Assembly: GCF_019799945.1 (NCBI RefSeq)
Contig: NZ_JABGCH010000010.1
Span: 62,001 to 126,000, forward strand
DNA length: 64,000 bases
Origin: Modestobacter marinus
Lineage (GTDB): Bacteria > Actinomycetota > Actinomycetes > Mycobacteriales > Geodermatophilaceae
Direction: 5' to 3'
Part shown: piece by piece, positions 41,099 to 49,322 of the stretch
Layout of the letters: every line of letters starts with the position of its first letter
Numbering within the stretch: the first letter of the stretch is position 1
Notes under the pieces: model-generated
Told to the model about the DNA's origin: nothing
Seen by the model: the letters and a program-made list of their open reading frames with translations, nothing else
Database searches by the model: none
Position numbers and translations under genes: made by a program

Positions 41099-42111
41099 GG
41101 CCAGGCGTTCTTGGCGCAGCCGTCCAGCCCGAGCGTCTGCTGCTGCATGACCGGCGCCACCTCACCGGTCCCCGGGCACGGCTGGTGCCCCCTGCCCAGT
41201 GCGTGCCCGACCTCGTGGTTGACGACGTACTGCCGGTAGGTCGCCACGTCCCCGGCGTAGTCGGGGACGGCGGTCTCCCACCGGGCCAGGTTGATGACCG
41301 CCCGCTCGCCGTACCGGCAGGACGTGTACCCGCCGGTGCCGACGCCCGGGCAGTAGGTCTCCATGCTGCCGGGGCTGATCAGGCTGACCCGGAAGACGTA
41401 GTCGCCCGCGGCGGCCTCGGCGGCGCCGACCCGCTGGAAGGACAGCGCGCCGCCGTGCCCCCACGACCGCCCGTCCCCGAGGGTCGCCTCGACCGCCGCG
41501 GCGAAGCCGGCGGGGTCCACGCCGATGCCGTCCTCCACCTCGACGACGAACTTCTGCAGCGGTCCGCTGCCGTACACCGGGGAGACACCGTCCACGACGG
41601 TGACGCTGCCGGCGCCCTGCTCGACGTAGGTGGCCGGCGCCGCGCTGGGCGGGGTGGCGGTGGGCAGCCCCTCCCCCTCGGCCGGCGGTGGCGCGGGCGT
41701 TCCGGCGGGGCTCGGCGCACCAGGCGGGGTGGCCGTGGTCGCGCCGGCGGCGGGCGCTGCCTTGTAGGACCCGCCGTCGGCGGTGGCGGCCACGTCGGCG
41801 ACGGTCAGCAGGGTCGCGACGGTCAGCAGCGGGATGGCGTACGCCCGCCAGCCGTGCCGGCGGACGAAGCGCCGGACCCAGCCGTCCGGCTCGGCGACGC
41901 GCCGGCGGCGGGAGGCGGGGCGGGCCAGGGGCCCGCTCGCCGGTCCGTACTGGTCCCGCGGCGCGACGCGGGGCGGCGGACGGCGGGGCACGGGACCGGC
42001 CGGCACGGCAGGGCGCACGTACGGGCCCAGTGGTCCCGTCGCGCGAGGTGTCCCGGCATGCGTCCGCACGGGCGGTCCGGCGGACCGGTCCGGGTGGTCC
42101 GGCCTGGTCAC
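41089..42111 (-). CDS. DUF3152 membrane-anchored zincin-like protein
   Basis: A 340-residue protein. The first 80 residues are basic and Pro/Arg-rich (cytosolic), one membrane helix follows (IPLLTVATLLTVADVAAT) and an Ala/Pro/Thr-rich stalk leads to the outer domain. The zinc motif HEVGHALGRGH (about residues 298-308) is that of metzincins, with CPGTGEVAPVMQQQ after it as a Met-turn-like element. Four cysteines may form disulfides. It probably cleaves a cell-wall or surface substrate; unknown. GTG at 42111 starts the coherent part. It corresponds to Rv3207c by position. Confidence 0.82.
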   Translation of the reverse strand: MTRPDHPDRSAGPPVRTHAGTPRATGPLGPYVRPAVPAGPVPRRPPPRVAPRDQYGPASGPLARPASRRRRVAEPDGWVRRFVRRHGWRAYAIPLLTVATLLTVADVAATADGGSYKAAPAAGATTATPPGAPSPAGTPAPPPAEGEGLPTATPPSAAPATYVEQGAGSVTVVDGVSPVYGSGPLQKFVVEVEDGIGVDPAGFAAAVEATLGDGRSWGHGGALSFQRVGAAEAAAGDYVFRVSLISPGSMETYCPGVGTGGYTSCRYGERAVINLARWETAVPDYAGDVATYRQYVVNHEVGHALGRGHQPCPGTGEVAPVMQQQTLGLDGCAKNAWPFP

Positions 42112-42184
42112 GGCGGTCAGGCTCTCACGTGGCAGCGCGTGGGCGGCGCAGCCACCCGGGTATCGGTCTCGTGTCGGCCGCGGC

Positions 42185-43222
42185 TCACCCGCGCGCCGCC
42201 GCCTGGCCGGCCGGAACGGGCGCCGCGGCGTCCTCGGCGAGCGCGAGGACCGCCCGGGCGGTGGGCTCCGGTGACTCGAGCATGGCGAGGTGCCCCACGC
42301 CCGGCTGCATCTGCAGGCGGGCGTCCGGCAGCACGCCGACCAGCCGCTCGGCGAGCCCCGGGTCGACGAGCTTGTCGCGGTCGCCCCACACCACCAGCGT
42401 GGGCGCACGGACCGAGCGGGCCATCCGCCAGGCGTTGGCCCGGCCCAGGCGCAGGTAGGAGGTCATCAGGCCACGGAGGCTGCGGGTCAGTGCCTGCCCG
42501 GCCCACGGCTGGGCGTCGTACTGGCGCAGCTCCTCGACCGCCTCGTCGAAGCGCTCCTCCGGCACCCGGCGCGGGTCGCCGAAGCACATCTGCAGCAGGC
42601 CGCGGACCCGCTGCTCCGGGCTGACCCCGGCGATCCGCCGTCCCGCGAGGGAGGGCACACCCGGCAGCAGCACCAGGGTGATGGCCCGGTCGAAGGCCGG
42701 TGGGACCCGGTAGACCGGCATCGCCGGCGAGATGAGCGTGAGGGTGGCGACCAGGTCGGGACGGCGGGCGGCCACCCAGACGCTCACCAGCCCACCCAAG
42801 CTGTTGCCGAGCAGGTGGACCGGCCGCCCCTGGCCGGGACCGGGACGGGCGACCATCCACTCCAGGACGTCGACGACCGCCTCGACGTGGCGGCGCATGG
42901 AGTAGTCCCGCGCCGTGGGCGCGGACATCCCGAAACCGGGCAGGTCGAGCGCGTAGCCGTCGAAGCGGACGGCGAGCAGCGCGGCCAGGTCGGTCCAGTT
43001 CGTGGACGCGCCACCGAGGCCGTGCACGTAGAGCGCGCGCTCCCGGGGCGGGTCGCCCTGCTCCGGCGGCGCGGGGTCGAGCGGCCCTCGCCAGGGGGTA
43101 CAGCGGACCAGGACCTCACCGCCACCGGACACCGGCACCATCTGTCCCGGCCACGGCGGGATGGGCGCCCCCAGCGGCCCCAGCCGTGCGAGGGGTGTCG
43201 AGGACAGCCGTGCGTCGGTCAC
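42185..43222 (-). CDS. alpha/beta hydrolase
   Basis: A 345-residue alpha/beta hydrolase. HGLGGASTNW is the oxyanion motif, LLGNSLGGLVSVW holds the nucleophile Ser (about residue 141), VVWGDRDKLVDP the acid and GVGHLAMLESP the His (about residue 311). The cap between is helical. No signal peptide. This pattern fits esterases or C-C hydrolases; the substrate is unknown. GTG at 43222 is the first start with coherent sequence. It is divergent from the TetR gene, with 99 bases between them, so the regulator may control it. Confidence 0.87.
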   Translation of the reverse strand: MTDARLSSTPLARLGPLGAPIPPWPGQMVPVSGGGEVLVRCTPWRGPLDPAPPEQGDPPRERALYVHGLGGASTNWTDLAALLAVRFDGYALDLPGFGMSAPTARDYSMRRHVEAVVDVLEWMVARPGPGQGRPVHLLGNSLGGLVSVWVAARRPDLVATLTLISPAMPVYRVPPAFDRAITLVLLPGVPSLAGRRIAGVSPEQRVRGLLQMCFGDPRRVPEERFDEAVEELRQYDAQPWAGQALTRSLRGLMTSYLRLGRANAWRMARSVRAPTLVVWGDRDKLVDPGLAERLVGVLPDARLQMQPGVGHLAMLESPEPTARAVLALAEDAAAPVPAGQAAARG

Positions 43223-43306
43223 CTGACCGACGGTAGGACACCACTGCCCGCACCCGCCCGGAGTGGGGCCGTCCGGCCGATCCGCGCCATCCCGGCCGGG
43301 CCGCCG

Positions 43307-43312
43307 TAAGAT
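43307..43312 (+). promoter_or_regulatory. -10 box of the TetR gene
   Basis: TAAGAT ends 9 bases before the ATG at 43322, so the transcript would have almost no leader. It lies in the divergent region shared with the hydrolase gene. Confidence 0.5.
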
Positions 43313-43321
43313 CCCCGGGCC

Positions 43322-43972
43322 ATGCAGCCCAGCCGCCCCGTCCCCGCGCCGCCGGCCCAGCGCCGGACGGCCCGCCTGCCGCGGGGCGCGCGCCGCGTGC
43401 AGCTGCTGCAGGCGGCGCAGGACGTCTTCGTCGCGCAGGGCTTCCACGCGGCGGCCATGGACGACATCGCCGACCGCGCTGGGGTCAGCAAGCCGGTCCT
43501 CTACCAGCACTTCCCGGGCAAGCGGGAGCTGTACCTGGCGCTGCTCGAGCAGCAGGTCGAGGAGCTCACCGACCGGGTGCGCCAGGCGATGGCCGGCACC
43601 GACGACAACCGGGCCCGGGTCAACGCGGCGGTGGGTGCCTACTTCGCGTTCATCGACGCCGACGGCGAGGCGTTCCGGCTGGTCTTCGAGTCCGACCTGC
43701 GCAACGACGCCGAGGTGCGGGAGGTCGTCGACCGGGGCACCCGGGCGTGCACCGAGGCGATCGCCGAGGTCATCGCCGCGGACACCGGCGCCGACCAGGA
43801 ACGCGCGCTGCTGCTGGCCTCGGGTCTGACCGGGTTGTTCGAGAGCAGCGCGCGGTGGCGGATCGCACACAAGGGCACGCTGTCCCGCGAGGAGGCGGTG
43901 TCGCTGATGTCGACGCTGGCCTGGCGGGGCATCTCCCGGTTCCCCCGCCGGGACGACGTCGAGGCCGACTGA
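43322..43972 (+). CDS. TetR-family regulator
   Basis: A 216-residue regulator. The helix-turn-helix is AAMDDIADRAGVSKPVLYQH (about residues 40-62) followed by FPGKRELYLALLE. The C-terminal ligand domain is helical and has LLLASGLTGLFESSARW. It matches the TetR gene at the Rv3208 position. The first residues are Pro/Arg-rich. Likely targets are the divergent hydrolase or its own gene. DUF3107 follows 103 bases downstream with its own ribosome binding site. Confidence 0.9.
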   Translation: MQPSRPVPAPPAQRRTARLPRGARRVQLLQAAQDVFVAQGFHAAAMDDIADRAGVSKPVLYQHFPGKRELYLALLEQQVEELTDRVRQAMAGTDDNRARVNAAVGAYFAFIDADGEAFRLVFESDLRNDAEVREVVDRGTRACTEAIAEVIAADTGADQERALLLASGLTGLFESSARWRIAHKGTLSREEAVSLMSTLAWRGISRFPRRDDVEAD

Positions 43973-44075
43973 GCACCCCTCCCCGTTCGCTGTCGGCGCA
44001 TGCGCCGGACCGGCTGCCCCGCAGCGCCTGGACTAGCGTGGTCAGCAGCAGCCAGACCTGAGGAGGCATCTGCAC

Positions 44076-44306
44076 GTGGAAGTCAAGATCGGTGTCCAAC
44101 ACTCGCCCCGTGAGCTGGTCATCGACAGCCCGCAGAGCCCCGACGAGATCGCGGCGGAGGTCTCCCGGGCGATGACGTCGGCGAAGGACGGCCTGCTGAC
44201 CCTGGTCGACGAGCGCGGCCGCCGGGTCGTCGTCCCCTCGGCGAAGATCGCCTACGTGGAGATCGCCGAGGCCGACCAGCGCCGGGTCGGCTTCATCGCC
44301 GGCTGA
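44076..44306 (+). CDS. DUF3107 protein (Rv3208A-like)
   Basis: A 76-residue acidic protein, MEVKIGVQHSPRELVIDSPQ at the start and PSAKIAYVEIAEADQRRVGF near the end. This is the small DUF3107 family found in nearly all actinobacteria, always after this TetR gene as I recall. The beta-alpha-beta pattern suggests a single compact domain; function unknown. GTG at 44076 has GAGGAGG 9 bases upstream. A 7-base-stem hairpin begins at the stop codon. Confidence 0.9.
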   Translation: MEVKIGVQHSPRELVIDSPQSPDEIAAEVSRAMTSAKDGLLTLVDERGRRVVVPSAKIAYVEIAEADQRRVGFIAG

Positions 44307-44321
44307 GCGCCGGAGGCGCTC
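44305..44321 (+). terminator. short hairpin after DUF3107
   Basis: GAGCGCC pairs with GGCGCTC around a GGA loop, starting inside the TGA. It is followed 14 bases later by a dispersed hairpin element. Confidence 0.55.
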
Positions 44322-44334
44322 GACGCAACCTGAT

Positions 44335-44398
44335 GGAACGGCCCCGGTGCAGGGGCCCACGCCGAGCTCGCGAGGCGTGGGGGGCACCGGGGTCCTTC
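44335..44398. repeat. dispersed stop-codon hairpin element, copy 5
   Basis: Arms CCCCGGTGC (44342-44350) and GCACCGGGG (44384-44392) pair over 9 bases; outer ends are GGAACGG and TCCTTC; the loop has GAGCTCGCGAGGC. On the minus strand GAAGGACC begins 2-3 bases after the TGA of the ferritin-like gene. It lies between convergent genes. Confidence 0.8.
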
Positions 44399-44400
44399 TG

Positions 44401-45051
44401 TCAGGGGTTGAGGCCGAGCGCCCGCATGCGCAGGCCGTGCGCGGTCGTCAGCCGCTGCAGCAGCTCACCGACGCCGGCCATGCTGCCGGTGCCGGTCATG
44501 ATCAGGTCGGCGAGCTGCTCGTGCTCGGCGATCACCGCCTGCGACTGGGTGAGCGCCTCGCCGACCAGCCGGCGCGCCCACAGCGCGAGCCGCCAGCCGA
44601 CCGCCGGGTCGGCGGCGATGGCCGCCCGCACCTCACGGACGGCGAACTCCGCGTGCCCGGTGTCGGCGAGCACCTCCTCGACCAGCGCCCGGTCCGGCTG
44701 CGGCAGGAACGCGGCCACCTCGCGGTAGAAGTCCGCCGCCAGCCCGTCGCCGACGTAGGCCTTCACCAGCCCCTCGAGCCAGGTGCTGGCCCGGGTGCCG
44801 TCGTGGAAGGCGTCCAGCGCGGCCGCGAACGGGGCCATCGCCTCCGCCGGGTCCACGCCCAGCTCGACCAGCCGCGCGGTGAGCCGGTCGTGGTGCGCGA
44901 CCTCGGCGGCCGCCATCCGGGCGACGGCGGCGCGGCCCTGGATCGAGGGGGCCATCCGGGCGTCCTCGGCGAGCCGGTCGAACGCGGTCAGCTCCGCGTA
45001 GGACAGGACCCCCAGCAGTTCCACGACCGCCTTCTGGTCGACCTCACCCAC
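44401..45051 (-). CDS. ferritin-like fold protein (Rv3210c-like)
   Basis: A 216-residue all-helical protein. SYAELTAFDRLAEDA and AEVAHHDRLTARLVE give a Glu and an ExxH pair; a second set is in DTGHAEFAVREV. Together they resemble the diiron ligands of ferritin-like four-helix bundles. Whether iron is bound is not certain. GTG at 45051 has a GGGGGAG 5 bases upstream; a GTG two codons earlier is too close to it. It is divergent from rhlE across 345 bases, the same order as in mycobacteria. Confidence 0.85.
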   Translation of the reverse strand: MGEVDQKAVVELLGVLSYAELTAFDRLAEDARMAPSIQGRAAVARMAAAEVAHHDRLTARLVELGVDPAEAMAPFAAALDAFHDGTRASTWLEGLVKAYVGDGLAADFYREVAAFLPQPDRALVEEVLADTGHAEFAVREVRAAIAADPAVGWRLALWARRLVGEALTQSQAVIAEHEQLADLIMTGTGSMAGVGELLQRLTTAHGLRMRALGLNP

Positions 45052-45146
45052 GTGCACTCCCCCTCCGGACCGGCCGGCCCTCCCCCTCGGGTGGTGTTCC
45101 GGGGTGTCGAGCGGGCAGCGGAGGCAGGCTAACGGGAGCCGCGGGC

Positions 45147-45152
45147 TACGAT
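45147..45152 (+). promoter_or_regulatory. -10 box of rhlE and long 5' leader
   Basis: TACGAT lies 245 bases before the inferred rhlE start. Since transcription would begin near 45159, the ATG at 45151 cannot be the start codon. The leader 45159-45396 holds no strong ribosome binding site until GAGG at 45385. It could be a regulated 5' UTR, as known for cold-induced RNA helicases. The gap also holds the promoter for the ferritin-like gene. Confidence 0.5.
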
Positions 45153-45396
45153 GGAATGGGACAGCCGCTCGGCTCGTTCTACCCTGTGCAACCCGATGTG
45201 CGCTGATGGCCGCCGGATGACGCTCCACCCGGAGCTCTCCCGGGCAGTCTGCACTCGACGCCCGGTCGACTGGCCGCGTCGGCGCTGGATCGACATCCCG
45301 GAACCGACCGGGACCGGCGAGCGTCGCCGGCGGCGCCCCGAGGACGGGCCGCACGGCGACGCGGGACGGTCCCCCATCAGACCTGAGGCGAGAGAA

Positions 45397-47052
45397 CTGA
45401 CCTCCACCGAGAACACCCCCACCCCCACGGCGGCTCCCGAGCTCGACCACGCCGAGACCGGCGCACCGGCTCCCGAGGAGCTGGAGTCGCAGGTCGAGCA
45501 GCTGGGTGGCGCCCCCGTGGCCAGCGACAGCCCGCTGTTCACCGATTTCGACGTGCACCCCGACATCGTCGCCGCGCTGGCCGAGGTCGGGATCACCCGC
45601 ACCTTCGCCATCCAGGAGCTGACCCTCCCGCTGGCGCTGGCCGGCCACGACCTGATCGGCCAGGCGCGCACCGGCACCGGCAAGACCCTGGGCTTCGGCG
45701 TGCCGATGCTGCAGCGGGTCGTCCCGGCGGCCGAGGGCGGCGACGGCGTCCCGCAGGCGCTGGTCGTCGTCCCCACCCGTGAGCTGTGCGTGCAGGTCTC
45801 CCGCGACCTGGCCGCGGCCGGCGCCAAGCGCGGCATCCGCGTGCAGGCGATCTACGGCGGCCGGGCGTTCGAGCCGCAGGTGCAGTCGCTGCAGTCCGGC
45901 GTCGAGATCGTCGTCGGCACCCCCGGCCGGCTGCTCGACCTCGCGCAGCAGGGCCACCTGATCCTGGGCAAGGTCAAGGTGCTCGTCCTCGACGAGGCCG
46001 ACGAGATGCTCGACCTGGGCTTCCTGCCCGACATCGAGCGGATCCTGGCGATGGTCCCGGACAAGCGGCAGACCATGCTGTTCTCCGCGACGATGCCCGG
46101 CCCGATCGTCACCCTGTCCCGGTCGTTCATGAGCCAGCCGACGCACATCCGGGCGCACGGCAACGACGAGGGCTCGACGGTCCCGCAGACCACGCAGTTC
46201 ATCTACCGGGCGCACAACCTGGACAAGCCCGAGCTGCTCTCCCGGGTGCTGCAGTCCCGCGACCGCGGCCTGGTCATGGTCTTCTGCCGCACCAAGCGCA
46301 CCGCGCAGAAGGTCGCCGACGACCTCGTCGAGCGCGGTTTCGCCGCGGCCGCCGTGCACGGCGACCTCGGCCAGGGCGCCCGCGAGCAGGCGCTGCGCGC
46401 CTTCCGCAGCGGCAAGGTCGACGTCCTGGTCGCCACCGACGTCGCCGCCCGCGGCATCGACGTCACCGGCGTGAGCCACGTCGTGAACTACCAGTGCCCG
46501 GAGGACGAGAAGACCTACGTGCACCGGATCGGCCGGACCGGCCGCGCCGGCTCCACCGGCGTCGCGGTCACCCTGGTCGACTGGGACGACATCCCCCGCT
46601 GGCAGCTGATCAACAAGGCGCTGGACCTCGACTTCGCCGACCCGCCGGAGACCTACTCCACCTCCCCGTGGGTCTACACCGACCTGGACGTGCCCACCGG
46701 CGCGACCGGCCGGCTGCCCCGCTCGCAGCGGACCCGCGAGGGCCTGGACGCCGAGGTGGTCGAGGACCTGGGCGAGACCGGGCGCAAGCACCGGCCGGCC
46801 GGGCGCTCCGACCAGCACTCCGGCCCGGGCCGGGAGGACGCCGAGCCGTCGGCCGGCCCGAGCAAGAGCCGGCCCCGCCGCCGCACCCGCGGCGGGGGCG
46901 CCGCCGAGGCCGGTGCGGCCCCCGCGGAGGCCGACGCCGCGGCCGTCGAGACCGCCACCTCCGACGGCGGCGAGGACAGCGCACCCCGCCGTCGGCGCCG
47001 GCGGCGCGGCGGTGCCAAGCGCAGCGGCGGGGGCTCCGAGTCCGCCGCCTGA
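45397..47052 (+). CDS. rhlE: DEAD-box RNA helicase (RhlE/CsdA type)
   Basis: A DEAD-box ATPase of about 551 residues. Q motif FAIQELTLPLAL, Walker A ARTGTGKT (about residue 90), PTRELC, DEADEML (about residue 198), SATMP, then ARGIDVTGVSHV and HRIGRTGRAG. The C-terminal 110 residues are disordered and end in RRRRRRGGAKRSGGG, an RNA-binding tail. It unwinds RNA in ribosome assembly or decay. The start is unusual: CTG at 45397 (LTSTENTPTP) with GAGG 8 bases upstream gives the natural N-terminus. In-frame ATGs further upstream lie in the leader. TGATG links its stop with the next start. Confidence 0.85.
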   Translation: MTSTENTPTPTAAPELDHAETGAPAPEELESQVEQLGGAPVASDSPLFTDFDVHPDIVAALAEVGITRTFAIQELTLPLALAGHDLIGQARTGTGKTLGFGVPMLQRVVPAAEGGDGVPQALVVVPTRELCVQVSRDLAAAGAKRGIRVQAIYGGRAFEPQVQSLQSGVEIVVGTPGRLLDLAQQGHLILGKVKVLVLDEADEMLDLGFLPDIERILAMVPDKRQTMLFSATMPGPIVTLSRSFMSQPTHIRAHGNDEGSTVPQTTQFIYRAHNLDKPELLSRVLQSRDRGLVMVFCRTKRTAQKVADDLVERGFAAAAVHGDLGQGAREQALRAFRSGKVDVLVATDVAARGIDVTGVSHVVNYQCPEDEKTYVHRIGRTGRAGSTGVAVTLVDWDDIPRWQLINKALDLDFADPPETYSTSPWVYTDLDVPTGATGRLPRSQRTREGLDAEVVEDLGETGRKHRPAGRSDQHSGPGREDAEPSAGPSKSRPRRRTRGGGAAEAGAAPAEADAAAVETATSDGGEDSAPRRRRRRRGGAKRSGGGSESAA

Positions 47053-48326
47053 TGAAGGACCTGCCTTCCCCCCGAGAAGGACCTCGTCCCCCTCATCCCT
47101 CGCAGGCTCGGGACGAGCCTCTGGACGGGGCCATCCTCCACTCGGGGCGGGCCCCTGGAGGCAGGCCGTTCCAGCGACGCACCAGGCTGCGGCGCCCGCC
47201 GCTGCGGATCTGGACCTGGACGGCGGTCACCCTCGTGGTGGCCGCCGTCGCCGTCGTGCTGTGGCGCACCTCCGACGTCGTCGCCACCTCCACCACCACG
47301 GCGGCAGCGCCCACCGTGCCCGACGCGGCGCCGGCCGACGAGCTCGCGCCGGCCTGGACGGCGACCACCACCGACGGGCCCCGCCGGGTCGTCGAGGGCG
47401 GCCGGGTGCTGGTGACCGACGAGCACGGACTGGCGATGCTCGACGCCGGGACCGGCACCGAGGCCTGGCACTACCGCCGGTCCAACGCCACGCTGTGCGA
47501 CGCCACCGCCGTCGACGGCGTGGTGATCGCCGTGTTCCGCACCACCGGCCGGTGCAACGAGGCGGTCGCGCTGACCGCCACCACCGGGGAACGCGACTGG
47601 TACCGCAACGTGCGGTTCCGCGCCGACGTCGACCTGGCCAGCACCGACCAGATCCTGCTGGCCGCCAGCCCGACCGGCGTCATGACGATCGACCCGACCG
47701 GCAACAACACCCGCTGGCGGTACACCCCGGCGACCGGCTGCCGGTTCGTGGGCGCCGACGTGGGCAGCTCCGGCGTGGTGGTGCTCCAGCGCTGCGAGGG
47801 CTCCGCGCCGCTGCAGGTGCAGCTGCTCGACGGGTTCGGGGGCACCGTGATCTGGACCCGGGACCTGGACACCGGGGGCCGCACCGCGCGCCTGGCCGGG
47901 GTCGGCCGCCTCGTGGACGTCGTCGTCGGCGACACCGTGCACGTGATCGACCCGGACGACGGCACCCTGCGCGAGCCACTCCCGTTGCCCGCGCTCGCCG
48001 CCGGGGACGACGCCCGTGCCGAGCCGCTGCAGCAGGCGGAGGTGGGGGACGTGACGCTGCTGTGGGCCCGCGGCACTGTGTGGGCGCTGGACCAGGAGAC
48101 CGGCCGGCCGCGCTGGTCGGTGCCGGCCACGGGCCTGCCGGCACGCGGCGCGGACGACGCCGTCGTCGTCCCCGAGGACGGCGCGTTCGTCCGCCGGTCG
48201 CTCGCCGACGGCACCGAGCTGGACCGCTCCACCGCCGCCGGGACCCTGCCGGCCGGAGGCCGCACCGCCCTGCTCGGGCCGGTCGTGGTCTACGCGACGT
48301 CGGACCAGGTGCTCGGTCTGCGGTGA
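47052..48326 (+). CDS. membrane-anchored PQQ-like beta-propeller protein (Rv3212-like)
   Basis: A protein of up to 424 residues. A membrane helix (WTAVTLVVAAVAVVLW) lies at about residues 52-72, followed by a Thr/Ala/Pro linker and a propeller of repeated blades such as GLAMLDAGTGTEAWHY and VWALDQETGRPRWSV. Four to five cysteines may form disulfides outside the cell. ATG 47052 overlaps the rhlE stop (TGATG). The first 40 residues are encoded by a repeat element, so translation might in reality begin nearer the helix, but no conventional start exists there. Function unknown; the position matches Rv3212. Confidence 0.75.
   Translation: MKDLPSPREGPRPPHPSQARDEPLDGAILHSGRAPGGRPFQRRTRLRRPPLRIWTWTAVTLVVAAVAVVLWRTSDVVATSTTTAAAPTVPDAAPADELAPAWTATTTDGPRRVVEGGRVLVTDEHGLAMLDAGTGTEAWHYRRSNATLCDATAVDGVVIAVFRTTGRCNEAVALTATTGERDWYRNVRFRADVDLASTDQILLAASPTGVMTIDPTGNNTRWRYTPATGCRFVGADVGSSGVVVLQRCEGSAPLQVQLLDGFGGTVIWTRDLDTGGRTARLAGVGRLVDVVVGDTVHVIDPDDGTLREPLPLPALAAGDDARAEPLQQAEVGDVTLLWARGTVWALDQETGRPRWSVPATGLPARGADDAVVVPEDGAFVRRSLADGTELDRSTAAGTLPAGGRTALLGPVVVYATSDQVLGLR
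47055..47172. repeat. dispersed stop-codon hairpin element, copy 6 (nested, inside a coding frame)
   Basis: Begins 2 bases after the rhlE TGA with AAGGACCTGCCT and ends AGGCAGGCCGTTCC. A second complete element (AAGGACCTCGTCC at 47078 to GGACGGGGCCATCC at 47136) sits inside it. The whole is open in the frame of the following PQQ-like gene and would encode its first 40 residues if ATG 47052 is used. Confidence 0.75.
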
Positions 48327-48404
48327 AGGCCGGGAGACTCCCCAACGGCTGACAAGCGAGGGAAGATCGCGGCACGACCGCGGATCGCGAGGCAGACTCG
48401 GGTC

Positions 48405-49322
48405 ATGGTCCTGCCTGGAGGCTCCGAACACGCCGCCCCCGACGACCTCCGCCAGCTGGCCACGCACGACGCGGTCCGGGTGACCTTCCCGGGCGGCGCG
48501 GGCGAGCTGGCCGCGCTCGACACCGGCCGTGCCGAAGGGGCCACGGTCCTGCTGGTCGCCGGGTTCACCGGCAGCAAGGAGGACTTCGCCCCGCTGCTGT
48601 CACCGCTGGCCGACGCGGGGCTGCGGGCGGTGGCGATCGACCAGCGCGGCCAGTACGAGTCCCCCGGCCCGGACGAGCCGGCCGCCTACAGCGTCGCCGA
48701 GCTCGCCGCCGACCTGGTCGCCCTCGGCCGCCGGCTGCGGGAGGGCGGCGCCGGCCCGCTGCACCTGCTCGGGCACAGCTTCGGTGGCATCGTCGCCCGG
48801 GGCGCGGTGCTCGCCGAGCCGGCGCTGTTCGACTCGCTGACCCTGCTGGGCAGCGGTCCCGCGGGGCTCACCGGCCCCCGCCGGGAGCTGCTCGACCACC
48901 TCTCCCCCCTGCTGGACGCCGGCGGCGTCCAGCTGGTCAGCCAGACCCTCGAGCAGCTCGCCATGACCGACCCGCGGGCGCAGACGGTGCCGGCCCCGAC
49001 CCGGGAGTTCCTCACCCGCCGGTTCCTCGCCAACAGCGAGGCCGGGCTGCGCGGCATGGCCGACGCGATGCTCACCGAGCCGGACCGCGTCCCCGAACTC
49101 GCCGCCACCGGCGTGCCGGTGCTGGTGGCCCACGGGGTCGCCGACGACGCGTGGACCCCGGCCGTCCAGGCGGACATGGCCACCCGGCTCGGCGCCCGGC
49201 ACGAGGTGATCCCGCGGGCGGTCCACTCCCCCGCCATCGAGAACCCCGCGCGGACGCTGCAGGTGGTGCTGGACTTCTGGGCCGTGGTCCCGGCCCGGCC
49301 GCCGGGCGGCGTCCTCCGGTGA
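48405..49322 (+). CDS. alpha/beta hydrolase
   Basis: A 305-residue hydrolase. LVAGFTGSKEDF replaces the usual HG oxyanion motif, LLGHSFGGIVARG carries the nucleophile (about residue 124), AHGVADDAWTP the acid and RAVHSPAIENP the His. The weak CAGACT box 6 bases before the ATG suggests a leaderless start. It overlaps the MpaB-like gene by 4 bases, so the two work as one unit. The substrate is unknown. Confidence 0.87.
   Translation: MVLPGGSEHAAPDDLRQLATHDAVRVTFPGGAGELAALDTGRAEGATVLLVAGFTGSKEDFAPLLSPLADAGLRAVAIDQRGQYESPGPDEPAAYSVAELAADLVALGRRLREGGAGPLHLLGHSFGGIVARGAVLAEPALFDSLTLLGSGPAGLTGPRRELLDHLSPLLDAGGVQLVSQTLEQLAMTDPRAQTVPAPTREFLTRRFLANSEAGLRGMADAMLTEPDRVPELAATGVPVLVAHGVADDAWTPAVQADMATRLGARHEVIPRAVHSPAIENPARTLQVVLDFWAVVPARPPGGVLR

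Noticed and set aside
45151..45396. 82-residue N-terminal extension of RhlE
   Set aside because: The ATG overlaps a -10-like TACGAT and the translation does not look like any DEAD-box N-terminus.
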